A stretch of 64,000 nucleotides of DNA from Microvirga flavescens (GCF_003290125.1 NZ_QMKH01000001.1:186001-250000); one strand, 5' to 3'. Positions 1 through 9,114 are shown, counted from the stretch's first letter. Notes: generated by a model from the sequence alone, not told the origin. Program-made: numbers and translations.

Positions 1-323
1 AGATCAGAAAAAGCACTTGTTGGACCGGGAGGAACCCGCTAGATTCGGGTTCAGAGATCGTCCTCGGTCCGAACAAATCGGCGAAAACCCATTTAGGACG
101 CACGCCGGCAGACCAAACGATATCAATCGCGCAGGCAGGGGCTTTTGAACGGCCAGGCGCGATCATTTGAACCCGACACTGAAGGACGGCCAGGCTTCTT
201 GAAGAACGCCGGAGCTGAACGTCAGACGGCTCGCCACGCGAACGGTGTGCTACCGCCCCTTCGCTGAAGGACAGGCTTTGAATCGCGCGGGCTCTAGAAA
301 CCAACGAGGGTCGTAGACCAATC
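1..323. other. Region before the first gene, no gene recognised
   Basis: I see no convincing coding frame here. The first 70 bases can fold into a nested stem: GGACCG at 22-27 pairs with CGGTCC at 65-70, and GAACCCG at 32-38 pairs with CGGGTTC at 46-52. No T-tract follows, so it is not a clear terminator. The rest would serve as the promoter and 5' leader of the DUF4167 gene. Confidence 0.4.
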
Positions 324-1256
324 ATGAGACCAGGACAGAACAGGCGTATGCGCGGCCGTAACCGTAACGGCAACAAGGGCCCCAATCCCTTGACGCGGAG
401 CTACGAGTCGAACGGTCCGGACGTGAAGATCCGGGGTACCGCCCAGCATATCGCGGAGAAGTACAGCCAGCTCGCGCGCGACGCGCAGGCCAGCGGCGAC
501 CCGGTGGCGGCGGAGAACTATCACCAGCACGCCGAGCACTATTACCGCATCATCGCCGCCGCTCAGGAGCAATTGCGCGAGCAATACGGCTATCAGGGCC
601 GCTTCGACGAGGAAGGCGACGAGGAAGGCGCCGGCCAGGGCGAGCGCCCCGGTTTCGGTGGGGAGGATGTCGACCTCGCCGGCCAGCCGCAGCCCTACGA
701 GCAGCGCCCCGAGGGCGAGCGCTTCGAGCGCCCCGAGCGCCAGCCGCGCTTCGATCGCGGCGAGCGCCAGGAGCGGGGAGAGCGGGGTGAGCGCGAAGGA
801 CGACGCGAGCGTTTCCCGCGCGAACGCGGTCCACGTCAGGATTTCCAGCGTGACGACCAGCCGCGCCAAGATCGCCCTGAGCGCCAGGATCGCCCCGAGC
901 GGGGTGAGCGCCCTGAGCGTCAAGAGCGCTCCGAACGTCAGGAGCGTTTCGAGCGCCAGGATCGCCCGGAACGCCAGGATCGTCCGGAGCGTGGCGAACG
1001 CAGCGACTTCCGCCGCGACCGTCGCCGTCAGGACGAGGGCGAGGCCGCGGATGCCGGCAACCTGCCCGCATTCCTGACCAACCCGGTCCGCGCGCCGATC
1101 ACGGTCGAGGGCGAAAAGGCAGCACCGGTCCAGGAAAATCTTAACCTGAACGATGAGGGCGACGATGCGCGCCCGCGCCGCCGTCGCCGCGTCCGCAAGG
1201 ATCTCGATGAAGGCCGGACGGACGGTCCCGATTTCGCCGCCGAGGGCGCCGAATAA
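324..1256 (+). CDS. DUF4167 domain-containing protein
   Basis: 310 residues. The first ~85 residues form the DUF4167 module: a basic start (MRPGQNRRMRGRNRNG), then a motif around GTAQHIAEKYSQLARDA and a helix with YHQHAEHYYRI. The rest, roughly residues 90-250, is extremely Arg/Glu-rich and built from RPERQ, RPERGE and RQERF units, so it is very likely disordered. A basic tail RPRRRRRVRKD follows. The family is restricted largely to alphaproteobacteria and has no assigned role. The charged, Arg-rich composition suggests RNA or ribosome association, which is inference. In relatives it usually follows prmC/prfA, which would lie left of this window. A terminator follows. Confidence 0.9.
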   Translation: MRPGQNRRMRGRNRNGNKGPNPLTRSYESNGPDVKIRGTAQHIAEKYSQLARDAQASGDPVAAENYHQHAEHYYRIIAAAQEQLREQYGYQGRFDEEGDEEGAGQGERPGFGGEDVDLAGQPQPYEQRPEGERFERPERQPRFDRGERQERGERGEREGRRERFPRERGPRQDFQRDDQPRQDRPERQDRPERGERPERQERSERQERFERQDRPERQDRPERGERSDFRRDRRRQDEGEAADAGNLPAFLTNPVRAPITVEGEKAAPVQENLNLNDEGDDARPRRRRRVRKDLDEGRTDGPDFAAEGAE

Positions 1257-1280
1257 GCGGATAAAGCGAATATCGATCCG

Positions 1281-1309
1281 AAAAGGAGGGCCTTTGCCCT
1301 CCTTTTTTA
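1281..1309 (+). terminator. Rho-independent terminator after DUF4167 gene
   Basis: Perfect stem AAAAGGAGGGC / GCCCTCCTTTT around the short loop CTTT, followed by a T-rich tract. It lies 25 nt after the stop codon. Confidence 0.9.
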
Positions 1310-1322
1310 TTGGCTCGGGAGT

Positions 1323-2111
1323 TTATTGGCCCAAAGGCAGGCTCTCCTGCTCCGCCGTGAAGGTGGCCCCCTCTTCCAGCTCGCCGCCGTCGAGGATTTC
1401 GGCATAGATGCCGCAATCGAAATGGCCATAGGCCTGCATCAGGCTTTTTGGAATGGCGAGATCGCGGAGGCCGGTCGCCGGGTCCACATTGGTGGCGGCG
1501 CAACGCTCGATTCGCTTTGTCACCCGCAGCCGAACACCGGAGGGTGCTGTCAGGACCTGCCCGACGAGGTCGAACTCCGCCCAAGGCTCGAGCCCCTCCA
1601 CATGGAGATTGCCGCGAAAGCGCAAGGGATCGACCGGCGCATTAACCACCTTCTCCAGCGCCCGCACGCTCGCCAGATTGATGAGCGAGACGAACCCTCG
1701 CCGCGAATCGGTGAAGCGGAACCCGTCGGGGCTCGCCAGCACCTTGGGCGAACCACGCAACTCGTCGTGCATGAAGCGCCCGAAAAATGCCTCGATGGCG
1801 GCCCGCCCCTCGCTCGTCGTCAGATCACCCCGCGCGACCTCCCGCCCGCCTTCTTCAATGACGAGGGTCGCCGTCTCATCGAGATAGCGTGTCCTCAGCC
1901 GGGCGAGGCTCTCGTTGCGCATGAGCATCAGGAACTTGATCTTGGGCTGATGCTCCGGCTTTGCCGGATCGAAGCCCGAAGGGCCGTTTTCGATGGCATA
2001 GAGCCGGTCGCCCGGAAAGTAAGCCCCGCGCGTCAGCGTTGTCCGCGAAAGGCGCTCGGGGGACAGGCCCTTGATCGGGTAGCGATAGAGGGAAGCGATG
2101 CGAATGCTCAT
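1323..2111 (-). CDS. MOSC domain-containing protein
   Basis: 262 residues. The N-terminal beta-barrel domain (MOSC_N) begins with IASLYRYPIKGLSPE, and the MOSC domain follows from about residue 120. The conserved MOSC cysteine is visible in ERCAATNVDP. MOSC domains occur in molybdenum cofactor sulfurases and in amidoxime-reducing proteins such as YcbX, where the cysteine handles sulfur or binds the cofactor. Without a ferredoxin domain this is a stand-alone MOSC protein of unknown substrate. It is convergent with the DUF4167 gene, and the shared gap contains the hairpin at 1281-1309. Confidence 0.85.
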   Translation of the reverse strand: MSIRIASLYRYPIKGLSPERLSRTTLTRGAYFPGDRLYAIENGPSGFDPAKPEHQPKIKFLMLMRNESLARLRTRYLDETATLVIEEGGREVARGDLTTSEGRAAIEAFFGRFMHDELRGSPKVLASPDGFRFTDSRRGFVSLINLASVRALEKVVNAPVDPLRFRGNLHVEGLEPWAEFDLVGQVLTAPSGVRLRVTKRIERCAATNVDPATGLRDLAIPKSLMQAYGHFDCGIYAEILDGGELEEGATFTAEQESLPLGQ

Positions 2112-2188
2112 GGCCTATCGATAGAAAGAGCCGTGGCCATGCGCAAGGCGTGTCGGTTCGGTTACGCTTCAACCTGAATGTTGGGCCA

Positions 2189-2440
2189 TCATTTACGGCC
2201 CCAAAAGGCCGAAAGCAGATGAGAAAGCGTGCTCCGCGATTTGCGTCCGCCTGCCTCGACGCCCTTCTGCTCCTCGCGCCGCCGCGCCTTTCCCGTCGTG
2301 TCGCCAAACGTTTCGCGCGTCACGGAAGGACCACGCTCGAGAGAGCTCTCGGGCACAGCGCTGCCGATGGCATCGTTGCGGGCAAGATCGGCGCGAGCCT
2401 TCTCGGCCTGCGAGCGCGGATCGTAGGGCTTGCCTGTCAT
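2189..2440 (-). CDS. Small hypothetical protein
   Basis: 83 residues if translation starts at the ATG at 2440 (MTGKPYDPRSQAEKARADLA). That start is preferred because AGGAGG sits 8 nt upstream. A longer frame starting at 2458 would place its ATG right against that same ribosome site. The protein is hydrophilic and rich in Arg, Glu and Ser, with no membrane segment. I recognise no family. Confidence 0.55.
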   Translation of the reverse strand: MTGKPYDPRSQAEKARADLARNDAIGSAVPESSLERGPSVTRETFGDTTGKARRREEQKGVEAGGRKSRSTLSHLLSAFWGRK

Positions 2441-2625
2441 GGAACCGGCCTCCTGCATGGTCCTTGGGGTTCAATGCCCGCAAAATCGCACTGTTCCCTC
2501 CCCCTCCCCTTGTTGCGGCGCGGATATCACACCAACTTAAGCCTAGCGGATGCCTCTTCGAGGGTCCGACATCGCAGGGCTTGGCCGGGCCTCACAAGAG
2601 GACGGATGGGCCTGAGAAGGGGTGA

Positions 2626-5253
2626 ATGATGAATTTCGAGAAATATACCGAGCGCGCCCGTGGCTTCGTTCAGGCGGCGCAAAACCTCGCCATGCGGGAA
2701 GGCCACCCGCAATTCGCGCCGGGCCACGTCCTGAAAGTTTTGCTCGATGATCCGGAAGGCCTCTGCGCCGGGCTGATCGACCGCGCCGGCGGCCGCTCCC
2801 GCGAGGCTCATGCCGCCGTCGAGCAGTGGCTTGCCAAGCAGCCGAAGGTCTCCGGCTCCGCCGCCCAGCCGCAGGCGACGCGCGATCTCATGCGCTTTTT
2901 CGACACCGCCGAGAAGACGGCGGAAAAGGCGGGCGATTCCTTCGTCACCGTCGAGCGCATGCTGCTTGGCCTTGCCGTTGAGAAAGATACCGATGCTGGC
3001 AAGATTCTCGCCCAGGCCGGCGTGACGCCGCAAAGCCTCAACGCCGCCATCAACACTCTTCGCAAGGGCCGCACCGCCGACAACGCGACGGCCGAGAACG
3101 CTTATGACGCGCTGAAGAAATACGCGCGCGATCTCACGGAAGCCGCCCGCGACGGCAAGCTCGATCCGGTGATCGGCCGCGACGAGGAAATCCGCCGCAC
3201 GATTCAGGTTCTCTCCCGCCGCACGAAGAACAACCCTGTTCTCATCGGCGAGCCCGGCGTCGGCAAGACCGCCGTGGTGGAAGGCTTGGCTCTTCGCATC
3301 GTCAACGGCGACGTGCCCGAGAGCCTGAAGGACAAGCAGTTGCTCGCCCTCGACATGGGCGCGCTGATCGCCGGCGCGAAATATCGCGGCGAGTTCGAGG
3401 AACGCCTGAAGGCCGTTCTGAACGAAGTGACGTCGGCGGAAGGCGGCATCATTCTGTTCATCGACGAGATGCACACGCTTGTCGGCGCAGGTAAGGCCGA
3501 TGGCGCAATGGATGCGTCGAACCTCCTGAAGCCTGCTCTGGCGCGCGGCGAATTGCACTGCGTCGGCGCGACGACGCTCGATGAATACCGCAAGCATGTG
3601 GAGAAGGACGCGGCGCTCGCCCGTCGTTTCCAGCCGATCTTCGTGGACGAACCGTCTGTCGAGGACACGGTGTCGATCCTGCGCGGCATCAAGGAGAAGT
3701 ACGAGCAGCATCACGGCGTGCGCATCACCGACAGCGCGCTTGTTGCGGCGGCGACCTTGTCGAACCGCTACATCACCGATCGCTTCCTGCCCGACAAGGC
3801 CATCGACCTCGTTGACGAGGCAGCCTCGCGCCTGCGCATGCAAGTGGATTCGAAGCCGGAAGAACTCGACAACCTCGACCGTGAGATCATCCGCCTGAAG
3901 ATCGAGGCGGAAGCGCTCAAGAAAGAAACCGACAGCGCCTCGCAGGACCGCCTGCAGCGGCTTGAGAAGGAGCTTGCCGATCTCGAAGAGCGTTCCGCCG
4001 CCATCACCACGCGCTGGAAGGCGGAGAAGGACAAGCTCGGTCACGCGGCGAAGCTGAAGAAATCGCTGGACGACGCGCGCAACGAACTCGCTGCCGCGCA
4101 GCGCCAGGGTCAGTATCAGCGCGCGGGCGAACTCGCCTACGGCGTCATTCCGCAGATCGAGAAGGAGCTTGCGGACACCGAAGCCAACGCCAATGGCGGC
4201 GGCATGATGGAAGAGGCGGTGACGCCGAACCATGTGGCGCAGGTCGTCTCCCGCTGGACCGGCGTTCCCGTCGACAAGATGCTCGAGGGCGAGCGCGAGA
4301 AGCTGCTTCAGATGGAGCAGGAACTGGCGAAGCGCGTCATCGGCCAGCGCGAGGCGGTGGAATCCGTCGCGACCGCCGTGCGCCGCGCCCGCGCGGGCCT
4401 GCAGGATCCGAACCGGCCCATCGGCTCGTTCATGTTCCTCGGCCCCACCGGCGTTGGCAAGACGGAGCTGACGAAGGCGCTCGCGTCCTTCCTCTTCGAC
4501 GATGAGACCGCGCTCGTGCGCATCGACATGTCTGAATACATGGAGAAGCACTCGGTCGCCCGCCTCATCGGCGCGCCTCCCGGCTATGTCGGTTATGAGG
4601 AAGGCGGCGCGTTGACGGAAGCGGTGCGGCGCAGGCCCTATCAGGTCGTGCTGTTCGACGAGATCGAGAAGGCGCATCCGGACGTGTTCAACGTCCTTTT
4701 GCAAGTGCTCGACGACGGACGCCTCACGGACGGACAGGGCCGCACGGTGGATTTCCGCAACACGCTGATCATCATGACGTCGAACCTCGGCGCGGAATAT
4801 CTCGTGGCGCAGAAGGAAGGCGAGGACACGGATGCTGTGCGCGGCGAGGTGATGGCGGTGGTGCGTTCGCACTTCCGTCCGGAATTCCTCAACCGCGTGG
4901 ATGAGATCATCCTCTTCCACCGCCTGAAGCGCAGCGAGATGGGCGCCATCGTCGACATCCAGATCAAGCGTCTGCAGAAGCTCCTGGACGACCGCAAGAT
5001 CGCCCTGGAACTCTCGCCGGAAGCCCGCGACTGGCTCGCCGACAAAGGTTACGACCCCGCCTACGGCGCGCGCCCGTTGAAGCGCGTGATCCAGAAGAAC
5101 GTGCAGGACCCGCTGGCCGAGCTCATCCTCGGCGGCGAGATCCACGATGGCGAAACCGTGCCGGTGACGCTCGGCGCCGATGGCTTGATGATCGGCGAGT
5201 TCACCGCGAACCGGAAGGCGGAACGCGCGCCGGAGGGCGTGCGGTTGAACTGA
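2626..5253 (+). CDS. clpB: ATP-dependent chaperone ClpB
   Basis: 875 residues, the normal length for the cytoplasmic disaggregase that works with DnaK to recover aggregated protein. The order is: N-domain with Clp repeats (~1-145); first AAA+ module with Walker A GEPGVGKT at 208-215 and Walker [10 protein letters not shown]; the coiled-coil M-domain (~400-530) that distinguishes ClpB from ClpA; second AAA+ module with Walker A GPTGVGKT at 606-613 and the loop GYVGYEEGG. The C-terminal domain is complete. The start is ATGATG after AGAAGGGGTGA. No SigmaH-type promoter was obvious to me upstream. A strong terminator follows. Confidence 0.98.
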   Translation: MMNFEKYTERARGFVQAAQNLAMREGHPQFAPGHVLKVLLDDPEGLCAGLIDRAGGRSREAHAAVEQWLAKQPKVSGSAAQPQATRDLMRFFDTAEKTAEKAGDSFVTVERMLLGLAVEKDTDAGKILAQAGVTPQSLNAAINTLRKGRTADNATAENAYDALKKYARDLTEAARDGKLDPVIGRDEEIRRTIQVLSRRTKNNPVLIGEPGVGKTAVVEGLALRIVNGDVPESLKDKQLLALDMGALIAGAKYRGEFEERLKAVLNEVTSAEGGIILFIDEMHTLVGAGKADGAMDASNLLKPALARGELHCVGATTLDEYRKHVEKDAALARRFQPIFVDEPSVEDTVSILRGIKEKYEQHHGVRITDSALVAAATLSNRYITDRFLPDKAIDLVDEAASRLRMQVDSKPEELDNLDREIIRLKIEAEALKKETDSASQDRLQRLEKELADLEERSAAITTRWKAEKDKLGHAAKLKKSLDDARNELAAAQRQGQYQRAGELAYGVIPQIEKELADTEANANGGGMMEEAVTPNHVAQVVSRWTGVPVDKMLEGEREKLLQMEQELAKRVIGQREAVESVATAVRRARAGLQDPNRPIGSFMFLGPTGVGKTELTKALASFLFDDETALVRIDMSEYMEKHSVARLIGAPPGYVGYEEGGALTEAVRRRPYQVVLFDEIEKAHPDVFNVLLQVLDDGRLTDGQGRTVDFRNTLIIMTSNLGAEYLVAQKEGEDTDAVRGEVMAVVRSHFRPEFLNRVDEIILFHRLKRSEMGAIVDIQIKRLQKLLDDRKIALELSPEARDWLADKGYDPAYGARPLKRVIQKNVQDPLAELILGGEIHDGETVPVTLGADGLMIGEFTANRKAERAPEGVRLN

Positions 5254-5281
5254 GCGACACCGCAGCAATGAACATGACAGT

Positions 5282-5310
5282 GGCCGGGTTTACGCCCGGC
5301 CATTTTGTTT
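5282..5310 (+). terminator. Terminator after clpB
   Basis: Stem GGCCGGG / CCCGGCC (5282-5288 with 5295-5301), then ATTTTGTTT. Confidence 0.85.
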
Positions 5311-5385
5311 GGCGGGCTATTTCCAATTCCGGCCGCCTTCCGCTAAAGGACCTTTTGCCTGATTTCGAACAGAGAGGACATTCCC

Positions 5386-5403
5386 GTGAAGCTCATCCGT
5401 TAG
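5386..5403 (+). CDS. Putative leader peptide MKLIR
   Basis: GTG AAG CTC ATC CGT TAG encodes the pentapeptide MKLIR. It has a strong ribosome-binding site (AGAGAGG at 5371-5377, 8 nt upstream). It lies 115 nt before the hydrolase start and just ahead of two hairpins. After the TAG the same frame stays open to a TAA at 5497 and reads as an Arg-rich segment (RRSRERESRRGPHEAG). The leader may therefore be longer in relatives and interrupted here. A short SD-equipped frame followed by alternative hairpins is the layout of ribosome-stalling attenuators. Function is inferred only. Confidence 0.4.
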   Translation: MKLIR

Positions 5404-5411
5404 CGACGCTC

Positions 5412-5490
5412 CCGCGAAAGAGAATCGAGACGCGGCCCGCATGAAGCGGGCATCACGCCGATCTTTTGCGCGCCGAAGCTCTACTTCGGC
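5412..5490 (+). promoter_or_regulatory. Attenuator-like hairpins in hydrolase leader
   Basis: Hairpin 1 is GCCCGC / GCGGGC (5435-5440 with 5446-5451). Hairpin 2 is GCCGAAG / CTTCGGC (5472-5478 with 5484-5490). A competing pairing, CCGCG (5412-5416) with CGCGG (5431-5435), would interfere with hairpin 1. None is followed by a T-run, so translational control fits better than transcription termination. Both lie between the pentapeptide frame and the ribosome-binding site AGGA (5508-5511) of the hydrolase gene. Confidence 0.4.
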
Positions 5491-5518
5491 CAAAGCTAAC
5501 GCATGTCAGGACAACAGA

Positions 5519-6394
5519 ATGTCTCATTGTGAAAAGACGCCGCTCGCCATCGTGCGCGGCACGATCCGCTCCGGGTTTTTCGATCTCGGTTATTCCATCG
5601 AAGGCGAAGGTCAGCCGGTGCTTGTCATCGGCAGCGCGGTCTATTACCCGCGCGTTTTCTCCGAAAATCTCCGCCGCTCGCTCAAGCTCGTCTTCGCGGA
5701 CCATCGCGGTTTCGCGCAAGGTTCGGGCGAAGAGAACCCGGATTATTCGCTGCAACGCGTCCTCGCCGATATCGACCTCGTCCGCGAAAAGCTCGGCTTC
5801 GATAAGGTCGTGATCCTCGGCCATTCGGGCCACGGTTACATGGCGCTGGAATATGCCAAGGCTTACCCGCAACACGTCTCTCATGTGGTGATGGTCGCGA
5901 CCGGCCCGAGCCACAGCGCCGCGCACATGGCGGCGCTGGAGCGCCATTGGCAGGAAGCCGCCTGCCCCGAGCGCAAAGAGCGTCTCGATGCCGACATGGC
6001 GACATTGGGCGAGGCCATCGCCGCCGCGCCCGACAAGCGCTTCATCGCCTTCTGCCTGAAGATGGGCGCGCGGAGTTGGTTCGATCACAGCTTCGATGCA
6101 AGCGCTCTCTGGGCGGACGTGCATGTGAACATGCCGATGTTCGACACCATGTGGGGCGAGGTGTTTCGCGACATCGACATCGCGAAAGGTCTCGACAAGC
6201 TCGACGTGCCGGTTTTCCTCTCGCTAGGGCGGTTCGACTATCTCGTCGCTCCCTACCAGACCTGGGAGGCCTATCGTCCGCATTTCCGCGACCTGACCGT
6301 GCGGGTGTTCGACAAGAGCAGCCACACGCCGCAATTCGAGGAGAGTGCGTTGTTCCACGCCGAATTGCTCGGGTGGCTGACTTCTCGCCAATAG
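5519..6394 (+). CDS. Alpha/beta fold hydrolase
   Basis: 291 residues from the ATG at 5519 (MSHCEKTPLAIV), chosen for the AGGA 7 nt upstream. An in-frame ATG at 5441 lies in a hairpin loop and lacks a ribosome site. The fold signs are clear: strand and oxyanion region VLVIGSAVYY, the HRGF turn, the nucleophile elbow GHSGHG, a late acid region SLGRFDYLVAP, and the catalytic histidine near SSHTPQFEE. The substrate is not evident. Serine esterases of this general type include macrolide esterases (EstT class). With the attenuator-like leader that is worth testing, but it is a guess. Other small-ester or lactone substrates are equally possible. Confidence 0.85.
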   Translation: MSHCEKTPLAIVRGTIRSGFFDLGYSIEGEGQPVLVIGSAVYYPRVFSENLRRSLKLVFADHRGFAQGSGEENPDYSLQRVLADIDLVREKLGFDKVVILGHSGHGYMALEYAKAYPQHVSHVVMVATGPSHSAAHMAALERHWQEAACPERKERLDADMATLGEAIAAAPDKRFIAFCLKMGARSWFDHSFDASALWADVHVNMPMFDTMWGEVFRDIDIAKGLDKLDVPVFLSLGRFDYLVAPYQTWEAYRPHFRDLTVRVFDKSSHTPQFEESALFHAELLGWLTSRQ

Positions 6395-6410
6395 CGAAAC
6401 CGAGACCGGG

Positions 6411-6435
6411 AAAGGCCGCCGTTGGCGGCCTTTTT
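6411..6435 (+). terminator. Terminator after hydrolase gene
   Basis: Stem AAAGGCCGCC / GGCGGCCTTT with loop GTT, extended by further T residues. Confidence 0.9.
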
Positions 6436-6548
6436 CATGCGATGCCGGCCTAACGCATACCCCACCCTACCTTCGGTCAGATGACCCGGGAGGCTTTTGG
6501 TCTTATTCCTTCACCCCAGCCATAACAAACATCGAGGAAACACCCATC

Positions 6549-7640
6549 ATGGACAGAAGAACGATACTCAAGGGCGGCGCGGGGCTTGCCGCTGCCACTG
6601 GCGTGGCCTCCCCCGCCATCGCGCAATCGCAGCCGGAGATCCGCTGGCGCATGCCGTCGAGCTATCCGAAGAGCCTCGACACGCTCTATGGCGCGGGCGT
6701 GCAGATCGCCAAGCGCGTGGCGGAAGCCACCGACAACAAGTTCCAGATCCAGGTTTTCGCGGCGGGTGAAATCGTCAACGGTCTGCAAGTGATGGATGCG
6801 GTGCAGAACGGCACCGTGGAATGCGGCTACACCCTGTCGAGCTACTATATCGGCAAGGACCCGACCTTCATGTTCGAGACCTCCGTGCCGTGGGGCATGA
6901 ACGTGCGCCACCACAATGCGTGGATGAATTTCGGCGGCGGCCTCGATCTCGTGCGCGAGTTCCTCAAGGACTACAACATCCAGACCTTCCAGGCGGGTCA
7001 GACCGGCGCACAGATGGGTGGCTGGTTCCGCAAGGAGATCAACTCCGTCGAGGATCTGAAGGGGCTGAAGTTCCGCATCGCGGGCATGGGCGGGCAGATC
7101 ATGTCGAAACTCGGCGTTGTGCCGCAGGTGCTCGCGGGCGGTGACATCTATCCGGCGCTGGAGCGTGGCACTCTCGATGCGGTGGAATTCTCCGGGCCTT
7201 ATGATGATGAGAAGCTCGGCTTCGTGAAGGTCGCCAAGTACTATTACTACCCAGGCTTCTGGGAAGGTTCGGCGCAGCCTTCGCTCTACATCAACCTCGA
7301 CAAGTGGAATTCGCTGCCGCCCGCCTATCAGGCCATTCTCGAAGCGGCTTGCGCGGAAGCCAACGCCCAATGCGTGATGAAGTACGACGCGCAGAACGCT
7401 GAGGCAATTCGCCGTCTCGTGGCGCAGGGTGCCTTGCTTCGCGCCTTCCCGAAGGACGTGATGGAGGCGAGCTACAAGACCGCTTACGCGCACTACAACG
7501 AAATTGCGGCGTCCAATCCGAAGTTCAAGAAGATCTACGATTCCTGGAACGCCTTCCGCGAGAAGGAGAGCACCTGGTTCCGCATCGCGGAGCTGCCGTT
7601 CGATCTGTTCACCACCACGCAGAACCAGCAAAAGCCCTGA
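6549..7640 (+). CDS. TRAP transporter solute-binding protein, TakP-like
   Basis: 363 residues. A Tat-type signal (MDRRTILKGG, hydrophobic core, cleavage after AIA near residue 25) sends it to the periplasm. The mature part is of the DctP family and closely resembles TakP, the alpha-keto-acid binding protein of Rhodobacter. It shares PKSLDTLYG, GGDIYPALERGTLDA, the GPYDDEKLGF ligand-site region and the YYYYPGFWEG segment. TakP-type proteins bind a 2-oxoacid through a cation. No dctQ or dctM membrane genes are adjacent, and the gene is flanked by two terminators. It is therefore an orphan binding protein whose permease must lie elsewhere. Confidence 0.9.
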   Translation: MDRRTILKGGAGLAAATGVASPAIAQSQPEIRWRMPSSYPKSLDTLYGAGVQIAKRVAEATDNKFQIQVFAAGEIVNGLQVMDAVQNGTVECGYTLSSYYIGKDPTFMFETSVPWGMNVRHHNAWMNFGGGLDLVREFLKDYNIQTFQAGQTGAQMGGWFRKEINSVEDLKGLKFRIAGMGGQIMSKLGVVPQVLAGGDIYPALERGTLDAVEFSGPYDDEKLGFVKVAKYYYYPGFWEGSAQPSLYINLDKWNSLPPAYQAILEAACAEANAQCVMKYDAQNAEAIRRLVAQGALLRAFPKDVMEASYKTAYAHYNEIAASNPKFKKIYDSWNAFREKESTWFRIAELPFDLFTTTQNQQKP

Positions 7641-7668
7641 CGGGCGATCGATTTTTCGCTTCTCCAGC

Positions 7669-7701
7669 GGCGGCGCATCACAAACGGTGTGCCGCCTTTT
7701 T
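7669..7701 (+). terminator. Terminator after TRAP binding-protein gene
   Basis: Stem GGCGGCGCA (7669-7677) with TGTGCCGCC (7688-7696), one G-T wobble, followed by TTTTT. Confidence 0.8.
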
Positions 7702-7767
7702 CATGGCCTAAGGATCAAGGCTTGAGCAGGCGCGTTATCTTTCAAGACAAGACGATGGAGGTTTTGC

Positions 7768-7941
7768 ATGACCGAGAAAGAGAAGGAGAAGCAGGACCGG
7801 AACGCCCGCCAGAAGGAAAGCGGCGAGAAGGATCGCAAGTTGCCGGAGAACACCAAGGAAGAGCTGGATCGCCGCCTCGATGAAGCGGAAGAAGAATCGT
7901 TTCCTGCAAGCGATCCGGTTTCCGTGAAGATCACGAAATAA
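7768..7941 (+). CDS. Small hydrophilic protein with ESFPASDP motif
   Basis: 57 residues, starting MTEKEKEKQDRNARQ and ending SDPVSVKITK. It is highly charged, with no cysteine or membrane segment. The C-terminal stretch DEAEEESFPASDPVSV carries the (E)SFPASDP signature found at the end of many small uncharacterised proteobacterial proteins. A ribosome site (ATGGAGG) precedes the ATG by 6 nt. The gene stands alone between two terminators. Function unknown. Confidence 0.75.
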   Translation: MTEKEKEKQDRNARQKESGEKDRKLPENTKEELDRRLDEAEEESFPASDPVSVKITK

Positions 7942-7944
7942 GAA

Positions 7945-7973
7945 AAGCCGCGCTTGCCGTTCAGGCGCGGCTT
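7945..7973. terminator. Bidirectional terminator
   Basis: Stem AAGCCGCGC / GCGCGGCTT lies between the convergent small gene and the DMT transporter and overlaps the last codons of the latter. An A-run and a T-containing flank suit use in the minus direction. Confidence 0.6.
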
Positions 7974-8824
7974 GCGACGGCGACGCCCAGCGCGGCAAGC
8001 CCCATGCCGAGCATCTGCACGAGGCTCAAGGTCTCGCCAAATAGCACATAAGCCATGAGCGCGGAGACCGGCGGCACGAGGTAGAGCAGCGTCGCAACCC
8101 CCGTCACCGCGCCGTGGCGGATGAGGAAGAGCAAAAGCCCGATGGCGCCGATGGAGAGGCCGAACACGGCCCAGACCAGCGAGAGCCAGAGCGGCAGCGT
8201 GAAGTCCATATGCCCCTGCTCACTGAGCAGCACCATCGGAACGGTGACCGCCGCCGCGCCGATATATTGCACGAGGGCGTTCACCCGCAGATCCGCCGCG
8301 GCCGCCGTGCGCTTTTGCCAGATGGTACCGAGCGTGATCGAGAGCATGCCGAGAACGCCGACACCGAGCGCCAGCGGCGGAATGCCCCCGCCGAGCTTCG
8401 GGAGCACCACGAGGCCCGCTCCGGCAAAGCCGAGCCCGATGCCGAGCCAGCGACGCGGTGAAACATGCTCGCCGAGCAGAGGCCGCGCGAGAAGGCCTGT
8501 CACGAGCGGCTGCAGCCCCGCAACAAGCGCCATGATGCCCGCCGGAAGCCCATGCTTCACGGACCAGAACACCGCGCCGAGATAGAACCCGTGCAACAGG
8601 ACACCCGCGATGAGCCCGTCCCGCCACTCGCGCCCCGTCCTCGGGAAGGATGCCCGCGCGGCCACGACCACGAGCGCCAGCACGAGACCGGCCAGCACAT
8701 AGCGGACCAGAAGAAAGGTCAGCGGCTCGGCATAAGGCGCGATAGTCCGCGCGACGATGAAGCCGGTCGCCCAAATCACGACGAAAAGCGGCGGCGCAAG
8801 CCGTGCAAGAAACATCTTTTGCAT
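7961..8824 (-). CDS. DMT-superfamily (EamA) transporter
   Basis: 287 residues with about ten hydrophobic segments arranged as two tandem EamA repeats. The first runs from LAPPLFVVIWATGFIVAR, and the second starts near residue 145 (LALGVGVLGMLSITLGTIWQKRT). EamA proteins are inner-membrane exporters of metabolites, amino acids or drugs; the substrate cannot be read from sequence. It is monocistronic and convergent with the small gene upstream in the window. Confidence 0.88.
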   Translation of the reverse strand: MQKMFLARLAPPLFVVIWATGFIVARTIAPYAEPLTFLLVRYVLAGLVLALVVVAARASFPRTGREWRDGLIAGVLLHGFYLGAVFWSVKHGLPAGIMALVAGLQPLVTGLLARPLLGEHVSPRRWLGIGLGFAGAGLVVLPKLGGGIPPLALGVGVLGMLSITLGTIWQKRTAAAADLRVNALVQYIGAAAVTVPMVLLSEQGHMDFTLPLWLSLVWAVFGLSIGAIGLLLFLIRHGAVTGVATLLYLVPPVSALMAYVLFGETLSLVQMLGMGLAALGVAVASRA

Positions 8825-9114
8825 GATGATCCAAAAATGAAGGTCAACTGCGACAGTGGGCTATCTGACGCGATTCAGCCCTGGGCCGCCTCATTGAAGA
8901 TTACTCGATCCCGATGAGTGTGCCAGAGCACAACACCCGCAAAACTCAAACAATATTCGGTTGACCTCACGTCACGTCAGGCTTTAAGTGATACGTAATA
9001 ATATATACATAAACTCCGATTCGAACCGGCTTAACCTCAGGCTGCTCGGGCGATTCCGCTCATAGCCCTCGTGGTCCCAAGCCTCATAAGCTTCTCATCA
9101 TCGGGAGACCTCCA
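8825..9114. other. Divergent intergenic region before RTX gene 1
   Basis: 290 nt separating the DMT gene from the first RTX gene. The middle (about 8940-9020) is distinctly AT-rich for this genome, with TTGACC near 8961, the repeated CACGTCACGTCA, and an ATACGTAATAATATATAC stretch. It is a plausible promoter region, but I cannot assign exact elements. The palindromic block found before the other two RTX genes is absent here. Confidence 0.4.

Noticed and set aside
2527-5268. A 913-codon open frame on the minus strand opposite clpB
   Set aside because: It is fully antisense to an unmistakable ClpB. Its translation is the His/Arg/Leu-rich type produced by high-GC codon bias, with no domain.
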